From JAWOJF01 sp046481785 (GTDB lineage: Bacteria > Bacteroidota > Ignavibacteria > Ignavibacteriales > Ignavibacteriaceae): a stretch of DNA of 32,661 nt. A program made the position numbers and the translations under genes. This document shows positions 8,535 through 16,081 of the stretch, in pieces; positions within the stretch are counted from its first letter, which is position 1, and each line of letters begins with the position of its first letter. The notes under the pieces are model-generated. The model was not told the DNA's origin. It saw nothing but the letters and a program-made list of their open reading frames with translations, and made no database searches. The stretch covers positions 1 through 32,661 of the forward strand of contig JAWOJF010000061.1 of the NCBI GenBank assembly GCA_046481785.1. The letters run 5' to 3'.

Positions 8535-8588
8535 GCACAGGTGTTAGCCTGTGATAAAAAAAACAAGATCACAGACTAAAGTCTGTGT
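8535..8588. repeat. Pair of palindromic hairpins (CACAGG and CACAGAC stems)
   Basis: Two adjacent stem-loops lie between aacS and the STAS gene. The first pairs CACAGG (8536-8541) with CCTGTG (8548-8553) around 6 bases and is followed by ATAAAAAAAA. The second pairs CACAGAC (8570-8576) with GTCTGTG (8581-8587) around TAAA. The two share the CACAG/CTGTG ends, so they look like two members of one short dispersed palindrome family. The first could work as a weak terminator for the tyrosine operon. The second lies just ahead of the STAS ribosome binding site. Confidence 0.7.
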
Positions 8589-8605
8589 TACATGAGGAAC
8601 CCTTG

Positions 8606-8956
8606 ATGGACAACTTTTCCAGGGAAGTTACAGGAGATATTGTAGTTCATTCCGTAAACATTAACAGGGCTACAATGAAAGAGGCCGGGGAGTTTAAACA
8701 GGCTCTTCTTAAAGATATTAATGGGGGACAAAAAAAGTTAATTATTGATCTGAGCAAATGCGAGTTTATGGATTCGTCATTTCTCGGTTCACTCATCATG
8801 TCATGCAAAGAAGCTGAAAAACATGGCAGTATATTAAAAATAGCCGGAGTTCATTCAGATGCCCAAGTTATACTGGAAATTACCGGCACTTCTAAAATTT
8901 TTGATCAGTACAAAAATAAAAATGAAGCAATAAAAAGTTTTAACGGCAATACCTGA
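8606..8956 (+). CDS. STAS-domain protein (anti-anti-sigma-factor-like)
   Basis: 116 residues from ATG 8606, preceded by GAGGA at 8594-8598. A GTG at 8585 is in frame but lies in the palindromic repeat, so the ATG is preferred. A single STAS domain fills the protein: beta strand IVVHSVNI, LIIDLSKCEFMDSSFLGSLIMSCKEA, and ILKIAGVHSDAQVILEITGTSKIF. The DSS segment holds the serine that a partner kinase normally phosphorylates in SpoIIAA/RsbV proteins. No anti-sigma kinase, phosphatase or sigma factor is encoded nearby, so the partner is elsewhere. The preceding hairpins suggest it may be transcribed apart from the tyrosine operon. Confidence 0.85.
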   Translation: MDNFSREVTGDIVVHSVNINRATMKEAGEFKQALLKDINGGQKKLIIDLSKCEFMDSSFLGSLIMSCKEAEKHGSILKIAGVHSDAQVILEITGTSKIFDQYKNKNEAIKSFNGNT

Positions 8957-8975
8957 TTACCAGGTTTTTGCCGTT
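8942..8975 (+). terminator. Stem-loop overlapping the STAS stop codon
   Basis: AACGGCAA (8942-8949) pairs with TTGCCGTT (8968-8975). Inside it ACCTG (8951-8955) pairs with CAGGT (8961-8965), giving a long two-part stem around a 5-base loop. The TGA stop (8954-8956) is inside the stem. No clean T-run follows on the + strand (ATCCTTCC), so it may be a weak or Rho-assisted terminator. Confidence 0.6.
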
Positions 8976-9182
8976 ATCCTTCCATTTAGTTCTACCCTTA
9001 AAATTAGTATTGAGTATGAAGACTTGAGTATTGAGACTCGAAGCTGTAGTTTGATATTTAATAAGCTTGTTAACAGCTATAAAGCTATAACGGGATAAAG
9101 GATATAAAGTTTGAAAGCTTGGTATCAGGCCCATGTTTCATCCTTTATACCTCTATACCCTTATACATCTATATTTGTTATC
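8976..9182. other. Intergenic spacer between convergent genes, low-complexity words
   Basis: About 207 bp between the STAS gene and the convergent acetyltransferase gene with no gene in it. It is built from partly repeated words (AGTATTGAG at about 9006 and again at about 9025; ATAAAGG near 9098 and its inverse CCTTTAT near 9142), so it may be a decayed palindromic element like the one at 84-290. No promoter is needed here because both neighbours end at it. Confidence 0.45.
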
Positions 9183-10037
9183 TCACTCTGTTTTATATAA
9201 AAAATTTGGTCTTATATAAGTAATTTCAAAACCTGCCCTAACAGCATTTCTTTTTGAAACTGAATGGATTCCGGGTTTGTCATCAGCAGTTTCAAGGATC
9301 AACTCTTTTACACCAAGTTCTCTGCAATCTTCAATTCGTTTTGCCAGCAAGGCAGATTGAATCCCTTTGCCCCTGTATTCTGGGAGAGTAGAACCGAAAC
9401 CCAGCCATGCATAATTTCCTTTTACGAATAACATTGCAGTGGCAACAGGAATACTGCCGTCATATGCTATATAATGTTTCCAGTGATTTCTGCCGACTGT
9501 GCCTGCAATCCATGGATGTAAAACATCGGGCCAGCCGAAATTATGAAGTAATATTTTAGCAAAAATATCTGCTTCCGGTTTGTCAATTTCTTTTATTAAG
9601 AATCCGGTATTAAATTTATGAGAAGGAGAATTATACCGGTGAAACTTGATCCAGTTATTATAATAAATAAAAGAACTCCCCTCCAATAATTCATATGAAT
9701 TATCCGGCTGGGCATCCGGGTGAAGCTGAACAAAAAATCTTTTAACATTGTTTTCAATCAGTATATTTTTTAATTCCTCCAGCGTCGTTTTACCAAACGG
9801 CTTATTCAAACCCAAACCAATTATCCTGTTCAGGGCTATAATATCCACCGAAGGTATTATTGCGGCAAAGGAATACTCCAGCGGAATGACTTTTAATCCG
9901 AGGTCTTTTTGAATTTTTTCTGAAGCTGAAGCATACAGGTCGAGCCATGCCTCAGCCTCAAACTTTTCAATTCCTCTCCGCAGCCGTTTGCTGGATTGTT
10001 CGGAATATGTCTCTATGCTATTTATTACTATATGCAT
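9183..10037 (-). CDS. GNAT-family N-acetyltransferase
   Basis: 284 residues. The C-terminal half (about 145-280) is a GNAT domain: YIAYDGSIPVATAMLFV and YAWLGFGSTLPEYRGKGIQSALL carry motif A with the acetyl-CoA pyrophosphate loop R222-G-K-G-I, and RNAVRAGFEITY (263-274) is motif B. The N-terminal half (about 30-140) looks like a decayed second GNAT-like domain (LNRIIGLGLNKPFG, VKRFFVQLHPDA), as in tandem GNAT proteins. The substrate cannot be told. Its start lies 11 bp beyond the stop of the small membrane protein gene, so it is the third gene of a methyltransferase-membrane protein-acetyltransferase unit. The ATG at 10035-10037 is the only in-frame start near the domain. Confidence 0.85.
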   Translation of the reverse strand: MHIVINSIETYSEQSSKRLRRGIEKFEAEAWLDLYASASEKIQKDLGLKVIPLEYSFAAIIPSVDIIALNRIIGLGLNKPFGKTTLEELKNILIENNVKRFFVQLHPDAQPDNSYELLEGSSFIYYNNWIKFHRYNSPSHKFNTGFLIKEIDKPEADIFAKILLHNFGWPDVLHPWIAGTVGRNHWKHYIAYDGSIPVATAMLFVKGNYAWLGFGSTLPEYRGKGIQSALLAKRIEDCRELGVKELILETADDKPGIHSVSKRNAVRAGFEITYIRPNFLYKTE

Positions 10038-10048
10038 ATAGCAGCTTT

Positions 10049-10249
10049 CTATAGTATCGTAATTAAAAACCTGATTATGAAAATCAGAAAATTTTTCTTT
10101 TCAGCTACAAGTAAATAAAGAGTTAATACCGGGAGAAGAATTATAATTCCCGATAAAGCAATCACAACATAGTTTCTCATATTTCCCATGATTATGCTCA
10201 GCAGAGACCATCCGATAAAGATTATATGGACAGTCTCTGCGCCTTTCAT
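10049..10249 (-). CDS. Small membrane protein, translationally coupled to methyltransferase
   Basis: 66 residues, very hydrophobic: about residues 8-22 (IIFIGWSLLSIIMG), 27-49 (VVIALSGIIILLPVLTLYLLV) and 54-66 (FLIFIIRFLITIL) can span the membrane, giving two or three helices. I do not recognise a family. Its ATG (10249-10247) overlaps the TGA of the methyltransferase gene (10248-10246) as ATGA, a typical coupling arrangement, which is the main reason to accept it. An 8-bp inverted repeat (10201-10208 with 10233-10240) lies within the first 17 codons and could fold in the mRNA. It could still be a chance frame in AT-rich DNA. Confidence 0.55.
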   Translation of the reverse strand: MKGAETVHIIFIGWSLLSIIMGNMRNYVVIALSGIIILLPVLTLYLLVAEKKNFLIFIIRFLITIL

Positions 10250-11328
10250 TTTTTTATAATATAATAATCGTTCTGAATATCATGTTTAAAGTTTTTGATC
10301 TCAATGTTTGTGAATCCTGCTTCATTCAGCATTTCAACAGCTTTCTCTCTGCCCCACATAGTCCCAAGTCCCATTCCATTCTGTGCAAGAGATACAGTCA
10401 TACAGTGCATAGTTGAAACAGTATAAAGCAATGGCCCAAGCGGAAGTTCCATATTGTTGTTTAGCTCTGAAGATGCTGAAATATCCTGCATTAAATAAAT
10501 GCCGTCATCTTTAAGAGCTGTGTTAATGCCTGAGAGGACATTATCCGGCCTTGCCTGGTCATGAATTGCATCGAATGATGTAATAAGATCATATATTTTC
10601 TCAGGAGCAGTTAAATTGAAATGTGTCAAATCCTGTATATCAAATACAACATTTTTAAGGCCCGCTCTTTCAGCTTCCAAAGCTGCACTGTTAACAGCTT
10701 CCTTACTTAAATCGACTCCTTTAAATCGGCTGTTTGGAAACTTCTTTGCAAGCAGGTTAAGGGCTCTTCCCTTGCCGCAGCCTATGTCAAGTACGGTTAT
10801 ACCTTTTTCCAGTTTTTCTATCAATCCCGGAATAGAAGGAAGGATAACATCAATTAAGGATGAAACAACTGATTGACCACTGTCATCTGCCATAACCTCA
10901 TGGAATCGTTTATATTCAGAATAAGGAACTCCACCGCCATTCATAAAACACTCAACAATATTATCTTCAACAGAGCCGAGCACGGAAATATATTGCGTAA
11001 ATACTGCAATGTTATCAGCGCCGGCATCGCGTGTTAAAAATGCAGCATGTTCAGAGGGGAGTGAATAAGTTGTTGTTTCAGGATTATATTCCACTATCTT
11101 CCCGGTTGTCATAGCGCCAAGCCATTCTCTTACATATCTTTCATTTAATCCTGAAGCTTCAGCAATCTCATGGCTGGTTGATGGGGGCATCTTCTTTAAT
11201 GTATCAAAAAGACCTGTTCTATGCCCTACAGAAATCATTAAAGCAGTAGCACCATTATTCATTACCTGTAATAATTTACCTGCAAAATCTTCAGCTTTTT
11301 GAGCATCCATCTGATGTACTAAACACAT
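10246..11328 (-). CDS. Class I SAM-dependent methyltransferase with N-terminal winged helix (Rv2258c-like)
   Basis: 360 residues. An N-terminal winged-helix dimerisation region (about 15-100: LMISVGHRTGLFDTLKK, TSHEIAEASGLNERYVREWLGAM) precedes a Rossmann-fold methyltransferase with the SAM-binding motif TVLDIGCGKGRALNLLAKKF (about 178-197) and acidic residue D206 (FKGVDLSKEA). Motif DLITSFDAIHDQARP is the post-motif II region. The arrangement matches the Rv2258c-type methyltransferases, probably acting on a small molecule; the substrate is unknown. Start at ATG 11328 has GGAG 9 bp upstream (AAGGAGAAAGTTAAA). Downstream it overlaps the small membrane protein gene. Confidence 0.88.
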   Translation of the reverse strand: MCLVHQMDAQKAEDFAGKLLQVMNNGATALMISVGHRTGLFDTLKKMPPSTSHEIAEASGLNERYVREWLGAMTTGKIVEYNPETTTYSLPSEHAAFLTRDAGADNIAVFTQYISVLGSVEDNIVECFMNGGGVPYSEYKRFHEVMADDSGQSVVSSLIDVILPSIPGLIEKLEKGITVLDIGCGKGRALNLLAKKFPNSRFKGVDLSKEAVNSAALEAERAGLKNVVFDIQDLTHFNLTAPEKIYDLITSFDAIHDQARPDNVLSGINTALKDDGIYLMQDISASSELNNNMELPLGPLLYTVSTMHCMTVSLAQNGMGLGTMWGREKAVEMLNEAGFTNIEIKNFKHDIQNDYYIIKK

Positions 11329-11411
11329 TTTAACTTTCTCCTTGTTTACTATTTATTTTATAAAAAGATTGAGTAATAAGGGGACAGGTAAATCCTGTCC
11401 CTCATCTGGAA

Positions 11412-11849
11412 TCAATATCTAACTAAATAAGTTGTTCCCTTATTTATATGATGCTGATAGTAGAGGTTTTTGCTTATATTTCTGACTCTTTCGCTGTCGT
11501 CAAACTTAGCTGTACCACATAAGCTGTAAATTCCTCTGCCGTCTTCAATCTCATAAAGAGATAATGCTGCAGCTATTCTTTCTATTTCTGATTTACCTTC
11601 ACGCAGCATCTTCATTAGTGGAATAACTGCAGTAGAAAAATCACTCCTGGTTAAGTATCCCTGCTGTATGAATTCGAAAACCCTGAGTGCAGCACTGACC
11701 TTAAGTCCAACATTTTCCGAATCAATACCGTTAACTAAACTTCTAACAATCTTTTTTTTCTGTATTTCCGGAAAATTTTTGCAATGATTTTCTATTGAAA
11801 ACAACAGAACAAATGAGAATAGAGCTATGAACACAATGAACTTTTTCAT
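11412..11849 (-). CDS. Small exported HEAT-repeat-like protein
   Basis: 145 residues. Residues 1-19 or so form a signal peptide (MKKF followed by IVFIALFSFVLLFS). The rest is helical and reads like two to three HEAT-type hairpins (GLKVSAALRVFEFI, TAVIPLMKMLREGKSEIERIAAALSLYEIEDGRGIY, FDDSERVRNISKNLYY). It is probably a soluble periplasmic protein of unknown role. A strong Shine-Dalgarno (AGGAGG) precedes ATG 11849. The upstream gap carries three phased TTACCGTA boxes (11967-12018), so it may be the target of a dedicated regulator. The downstream methyltransferase starts 83 bp away and has its own ribosome binding site. Confidence 0.75.
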   Translation of the reverse strand: MKKFIVFIALFSFVLLFSIENHCKNFPEIQKKKIVRSLVNGIDSENVGLKVSAALRVFEFIQQGYLTRSDFSTAVIPLMKMLREGKSEIERIAAALSLYEIEDGRGIYSLCGTAKFDDSERVRNISKNLYYQHHINKGTTYLVRY

Positions 11850-11966
11850 AAAACCTCCTGGGTTGATTTTTTATTATTTTTTAGTCTTCTTTAATTGAAT
11901 AACTAAGGTTTGTTGATCGAACGGTACAAACATAAGATTTAAGCGGGGGGGTTAACAACGTAGAGA

Positions 11967-12018
11967 TTACCGTATTTGCATGTAATACTTACCGTAGCAG
12001 GGAAGTAATATTACCGTA
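11967..12018. promoter_or_regulatory. Three TTACCGTA boxes spaced exactly 22 bp apart
   Basis: Identical octamers occur at 11967-11974, 11989-11996 and 12011-12018. The outer two extend to the same 12-mer (ATTACCGTATTT). Equal 22-bp spacing places the boxes on nearly the same DNA face, two helical turns apart, as expected for an operator bound by a multimeric regulator. It lies 118-170 bp upstream of the HEAT-like gene start (- strand) and directly downstream of the LuxR-type regulator gene. The protein that binds is unknown. Confidence 0.55.
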
Positions 12019-12118
12019 TTTTATATAGGTATGTCACTAATTATTTAATTTTTATACTGGTTGCGGATTATCTGTTATTGCACAAAATGCAGGGATTTGC
12101 GCAAAGTTTTTGTTGGAG

Positions 12119-14974
12119 TTAATCTGTTAGTGTAAACTCTTTGGCTTTTGAAATTGCTTCGGTCCGGGTACGGCAGTTTAATCTTTGCAGTATGTTGCTT
12201 ACATGCATATCAACTGTACGTGCGCTTAAAAATATCTTATTTGCAATTTCTTTGTTGGTTAATCCTTCTCCAACAAGCTGAAGAATTTCATACTGTCTTT
12301 GTGTTAAACCAAATTTATTTGCTCTGTCGGCAGAATCGGGATTTCTTGATTCTTCTGTTTTTAACCCAATTGATAACATAGCATTAGATATTTCGGAAGC
12401 CAGCGGTCTGGTACCAAGATTTTTTGCAGTACGTAAAGCCTTACTCAGGTACTTTTCTGCGGTTTCATTGTCACCTGTTTTAATTAAAACCAGGGATAAC
12501 CGGTATTCAGTTACTAACTGTTCCAGGGGGTTCCCGGGCCTTTCAAGAAGTACAAGTGCCTGACTGTACTGTCCAAGTGCCTCTTCAAGATTATTATTTA
12601 AAACAGCAGATTCAGCAAGAGTAAATGCAAGCACACCCATAGCTTCAGGATTACCGGTTTCACCTGCAATCCTGGTAAGTATTTCTGCGGTTTTGGTAAT
12701 TTCTTTTTTCAGATTTCTCTTATTAAAGAACATTGAAGCCCACATTAAAATGGGAATTATATCATGCATATCATAAATATCATGCCAGCGTGAAAGAATA
12801 GTATTATAGCAATCCTCTGCCGCTTTAAAATCAGACTGGTTTTCATGGCATATTGCCAGCCCCCAAAGAGCGCACAGCTCGGTAATAGCATTCCTGAATT
12901 TCCGGGCAAGCTGAAGAGACTTATTCAAATTTTTTAAAGCAGTTTTTGTTTCTCCTCTTAATGCCTGGATTAATCCTGTCATTCCATAACCTACAGGCAG
13001 GGAAGTGGGAGGTGTGTATTCACTTGTTAAAACTTCCCTGCACATGTCAAGAGATTTTTTCCATTCACCTGTTTGAAAAAACAAATATGACATACAGCTT
13101 AAACAGACCCTTGCATTAATCTCTTCACCGTTGTTCACACAGAAATCATATGCATTAACATATACTGAACGTGCCCCCTGGTAATCAGAAGCATATTCCA
13201 GTGTTGTTGCCAGTCTCCGGTAAACTTCTGATGCAGTATTAGTATCATTACTATTAAGAGCTATTGATAATGCATCATAAACTATCTGTTTTCCTTCATC
13301 AGTTTTACCAAGCATAGCAAGAACATTTCCGTACAACCCCATTGCACGCGCTCTTATGGAAGTTATCCCGGCATCCTCAGCAATAGATATTGATTTTTTA
13401 GCCAGGTCTGCTGCATTATCAAGCTGCAGCATTGCGGTGCATTTTCCGGCGGCTAGTAAATATTCAAGAGCAGCTTCTCCGGGTAAACCGCACTTCTGAA
13501 AATACTCTGCAGCCAGTATACGTGATTGTACTGAAAGTTCCCATAATGCTTTAAGTCCGTATGCCGCAGCCAATGACCGGTATGTATCCGGCATTATTTT
13601 TATATTTTTCTTTATTTCGGCTATTTCAATTATTTCTTTTAATACTGTAATTGACTCATCTGTTTTGCCCGAAAGTTGTGTACAATATGCATATTTTTTA
13701 AGTATCTGAACTTTTTTGTTCAGGTCAAAATCCGGCTGCCACATCTCAAGTGCTTTACCGGCAGCCCGGGCCGCATCTTCATAAGCATACACATTAAAAT
13801 AGTTTTCAATTGAATTAATTAAGGCATCAATAGCTTTATCATTTTCTTTTGCTGCCAGCCAGTGTTCGGCTATTAATTCCGGAAGAGCATTATTATTCTC
13901 CAGGTATTCAGCTATTTGTTTGTGTATTTGTTTTTTTCTGGACCAGTTAATCTGGCTTTTTACTGCTTCTCTTATTAAGGTGTGTTTAAATGAGGCACAG
14001 TCATTTGTCTCTGTAAGCCAGTTCTTTTCAAAAAGTTCATCAATGCCTTCTTCATTGCCGGACAATTTTTCAAGCATGCTTAGCTGAAATTCAGATCCGA
14101 GCAATGAGGCAGCCTCAAGCAGTTCTTTTCCCGTATCAGATAAAGAACTTAATTTTTGCAGTACTATATCCTTTATACTTTCAGGAACAGGAATTATCCC
14201 TTCATTCTTAATATCAAATTCATCATTAATTTCAAAAAGTATATTATTCTCTAATAAGGATTCAATTATTTCTTCTGTGAACAGGGGATAACCAAGAGTA
14301 TGGTTATATATTGTTTCTGCGGCTTTTTCACTAATCTTTTTATTTAATATAATTTCAACAAGTTCTCTTGTCGTGTCATAGCCTAACGCAGCAAGATTTA
14401 TCTCATTTAACTTTCTTGCTCTTTTTAATTCACTCCGTAGTTTCCTTATCCTGTGTTCATGGGTAATTTCCTCGGTTCGGTATGTACAAATAATTAAAAC
14501 AGGGTGCCCTGAAATTTTATCTGCAAGTAGTGGGAGCATATCTATGGAAGCATTATCGGCACATTGAATATCATCAAAAAATATTACCAATGGCTGGTTT
14601 GCACTTATTGAAATAACCGCTGAAACAATAGCCTCTTTTAAGGTCTCAGCCTCTATATCTTCGGGTGGACTTCCAATTTCGGGTAAAAGCACTGCGAGGT
14701 ATTTTTTAAATGGACCGCATTCTATCTTTCTGTTTTCCCTCAGGCAGCTTCTTAAAATTCCAGTAAACAAGGAATATGGGGAGTTAATATCTTCATTGGC
14801 TCTTGCTGTATAATGCGTAATTTCAACTGTATGCAGAACATCCTCAACAAAAGCTGTTTTACCAACACCCGCCTCACCTGAAACAAGAATTATGCGTCCA
14901 TTACTATTATTTAAATTATCAAGATAATGGCGAAGAGCATGCTTCTCACTATCTCTTCCGATTAGTTTATTCAT
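12119..14974 (-). CDS. LAL/MalT-type transcriptional regulator (AAA ATPase, TPR, LuxR HTH)
   Basis: 951 residues. The N-terminal STAND/AAA ATPase domain has Walker A GEAGVGKT (33-40) and Walker B LVIFFDD (129-135). A winged-helix-like region follows (about 240-330), then about 500 residues of TPR-type helical repeats (DNAADLAKKSISIAEDAG, AARAAGKALEMW, LEEALGQYSQALVLLE). The C-terminus (888-951) is a LuxR/FixJ HTH: LTQRQYEILQLVGEGLTNKEIA then TVDMHVSNILQRL. Such proteins are ATP-dependent signal-sensing activators, with the signal bound by the TPR part; it cannot be deduced here. The stop abuts a spacer carrying phased repeats upstream of the HEAT-like gene, a plausible target. No strong Shine-Dalgarno before ATG 14974. 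Confidence 0.93.
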   Translation of the reverse strand: MNKLIGRDSEKHALRHYLDNLNNSNGRIILVSGEAGVGKTAFVEDVLHTVEITHYTARANEDINSPYSLFTGILRSCLRENRKIECGPFKKYLAVLLPEIGSPPEDIEAETLKEAIVSAVISISANQPLVIFFDDIQCADNASIDMLPLLADKISGHPVLIICTYRTEEITHEHRIRKLRSELKRARKLNEINLAALGYDTTRELVEIILNKKISEKAAETIYNHTLGYPLFTEEIIESLLENNILFEINDEFDIKNEGIIPVPESIKDIVLQKLSSLSDTGKELLEAASLLGSEFQLSMLEKLSGNEEGIDELFEKNWLTETNDCASFKHTLIREAVKSQINWSRKKQIHKQIAEYLENNNALPELIAEHWLAAKENDKAIDALINSIENYFNVYAYEDAARAAGKALEMWQPDFDLNKKVQILKKYAYCTQLSGKTDESITVLKEIIEIAEIKKNIKIMPDTYRSLAAAYGLKALWELSVQSRILAAEYFQKCGLPGEAALEYLLAAGKCTAMLQLDNAADLAKKSISIAEDAGITSIRARAMGLYGNVLAMLGKTDEGKQIVYDALSIALNSNDTNTASEVYRRLATTLEYASDYQGARSVYVNAYDFCVNNGEEINARVCLSCMSYLFFQTGEWKKSLDMCREVLTSEYTPPTSLPVGYGMTGLIQALRGETKTALKNLNKSLQLARKFRNAITELCALWGLAICHENQSDFKAAEDCYNTILSRWHDIYDMHDIIPILMWASMFFNKRNLKKEITKTAEILTRIAGETGNPEAMGVLAFTLAESAVLNNNLEEALGQYSQALVLLERPGNPLEQLVTEYRLSLVLIKTGDNETAEKYLSKALRTAKNLGTRPLASEISNAMLSIGLKTEESRNPDSADRANKFGLTQRQYEILQLVGEGLTNKEIANKIFLSARTVDMHVSNILQRLNCRTRTEAISKAKEFTLTD

Positions 14975-15105
14975 CTTTTAAAAACTTTGCGTGGATAAAT
15001 ATTAATATACAATTTGCTTAAGTATAATAAAAGAGCTTAAAGGGACAATTAAGGTGAATGGTTTTAATTACCGGTTAAACGGCGTATATTCTATCTGAGG
15101 TTTAA
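14975..15105. promoter_or_regulatory. Spacer containing the LAL regulator promoter
   Basis: 131 AT-rich bases between the EamA stop and the regulator start, both on the - strand. The regulator's promoter should be here, but I could not assign -35/-10 boxes with confidence. A single ATTACCGGTTAA (near 15067) resembles the TTACCGTA boxes at 11967-12018 but does not match them exactly, so autoregulation is only a possibility. Confidence 0.3.
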
Positions 15106-16023
15106 TCAGTCAAGCATCAGGATTGTAGTTCCAATTAAAATAATTACGGCAGCCGTTATTTTTCGTAACAAATTACCCTCACTGAATAATTTACCGCCGA
15201 ATGCCACCGCCATTAATACTGAAAGCCTTTTAACTGAAAGAACCAGTGCTACAGGGGCAATCCTGGTTGCTTCTATCTGGGTATAGCGGTAAATAACAGT
15301 GAATACAGAAATAAAAACAATAAGGATAAATATTTTTTTTGTTATATCTCTTAATGTGAACCTGGTAAGCAGATTAGCTTCACTTCTACCGCGCATTTTA
15401 TAAATAATACTAATGATTAATGCGGCGGCGGCATAAATAATTACATAAAAAAGCTGCTGGAACGCCATAAAAGTATAAGGCGGCAGCATATAATCTTTTA
15501 GAAGAACCCGGTCCAATAATGAGCTTACCATAAACAAAATTAGTGCAGTAAAAACATAAATATATTTGGAAGATCTGAACAATACCCTGAACGGCTCGAG
15601 CAGTGAATCAGATTGTTTTTGTATTTCAAGTATGTATGTACCGGCAACCATTAAAAAAACTCCAAGCCATTCCTGTCCTGTTAATGAGTCATTTATAAGA
15701 AAAGAACCCGCTATAGCTACTAGTCCGGGAGAAATTGCCAGTAATGGCAGTGCTTCACTTATCTCCAGATTTTTTATTGCCTGCATAACACATAAAAAGG
15801 CTGTTGCACTTAATATGGTTTTAAAGAATAGTATCAGCAGACTAAAGGAAAAAACATTATCATATTGAACCAGCCAAAAGAATGGAATAGAAAAAAGAAG
15901 TGTTACGATTGAAACAAGGAAGGAAAAATTAAAAGCATTTAAAGAGAAAAGCGCTTTCTTTTCAAGTATTGTAGATGAAGCAGAAAACACTGCTGAGGTG
16001 AAAGCTATCAGAAACCAATTCAT
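15106..16023 (-). CDS. EamA/DMT-superfamily transporter
   Basis: 305 residues with about ten hydrophobic segments in two repeats (1-145 and 160-305), as in EamA proteins. The first repeat holds FSASSTILEKKALFSLNAFNFSF and ALPLLAISPGLVAIAGSFLINDSLTGQEWLGVFLMVAGTYIL, which is the family's signature end-of-repeat hairpin. The second ends with APVALVLSVKRLSVLMAVAFGGKLF and AVIILIGTTILML. Inner-membrane exporter or importer of small metabolites; the substrate is unknown. It begins 58 bp downstream of the TonB receptor gene on the same strand, so it may be the last gene of that unit. Confidence 0.88.
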   Translation of the reverse strand: MNWFLIAFTSAVFSASSTILEKKALFSLNAFNFSFLVSIVTLLFSIPFFWLVQYDNVFSFSLLILFFKTILSATAFLCVMQAIKNLEISEALPLLAISPGLVAIAGSFLINDSLTGQEWLGVFLMVAGTYILEIQKQSDSLLEPFRVLFRSSKYIYVFTALILFMVSSLLDRVLLKDYMLPPYTFMAFQQLFYVIIYAAAALIISIIYKMRGRSEANLLTRFTLRDITKKIFILIVFISVFTVIYRYTQIEATRIAPVALVLSVKRLSVLMAVAFGGKLFSEGNLLRKITAAVIILIGTTILMLD

Positions 16024-16081
16024 AATGTATCAGAGCTTAGTAGAAGAATCAAAAAATTTCCTCACCTTTCTGTTTGGCTGC

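Noticed and set aside
8585..8605. GTG 8585 as the STAS start
   Set aside because: It falls in the palindromic repeat; ATG 8606 has GAGGA at a good distance and begins at the domain edge.
12096..12105. TTTGCGCAAA palindrome downstream of the LAL regulator
   Set aside because: Ten bases, single copy and between a gene end and the phased repeats; too short to claim as an operator.
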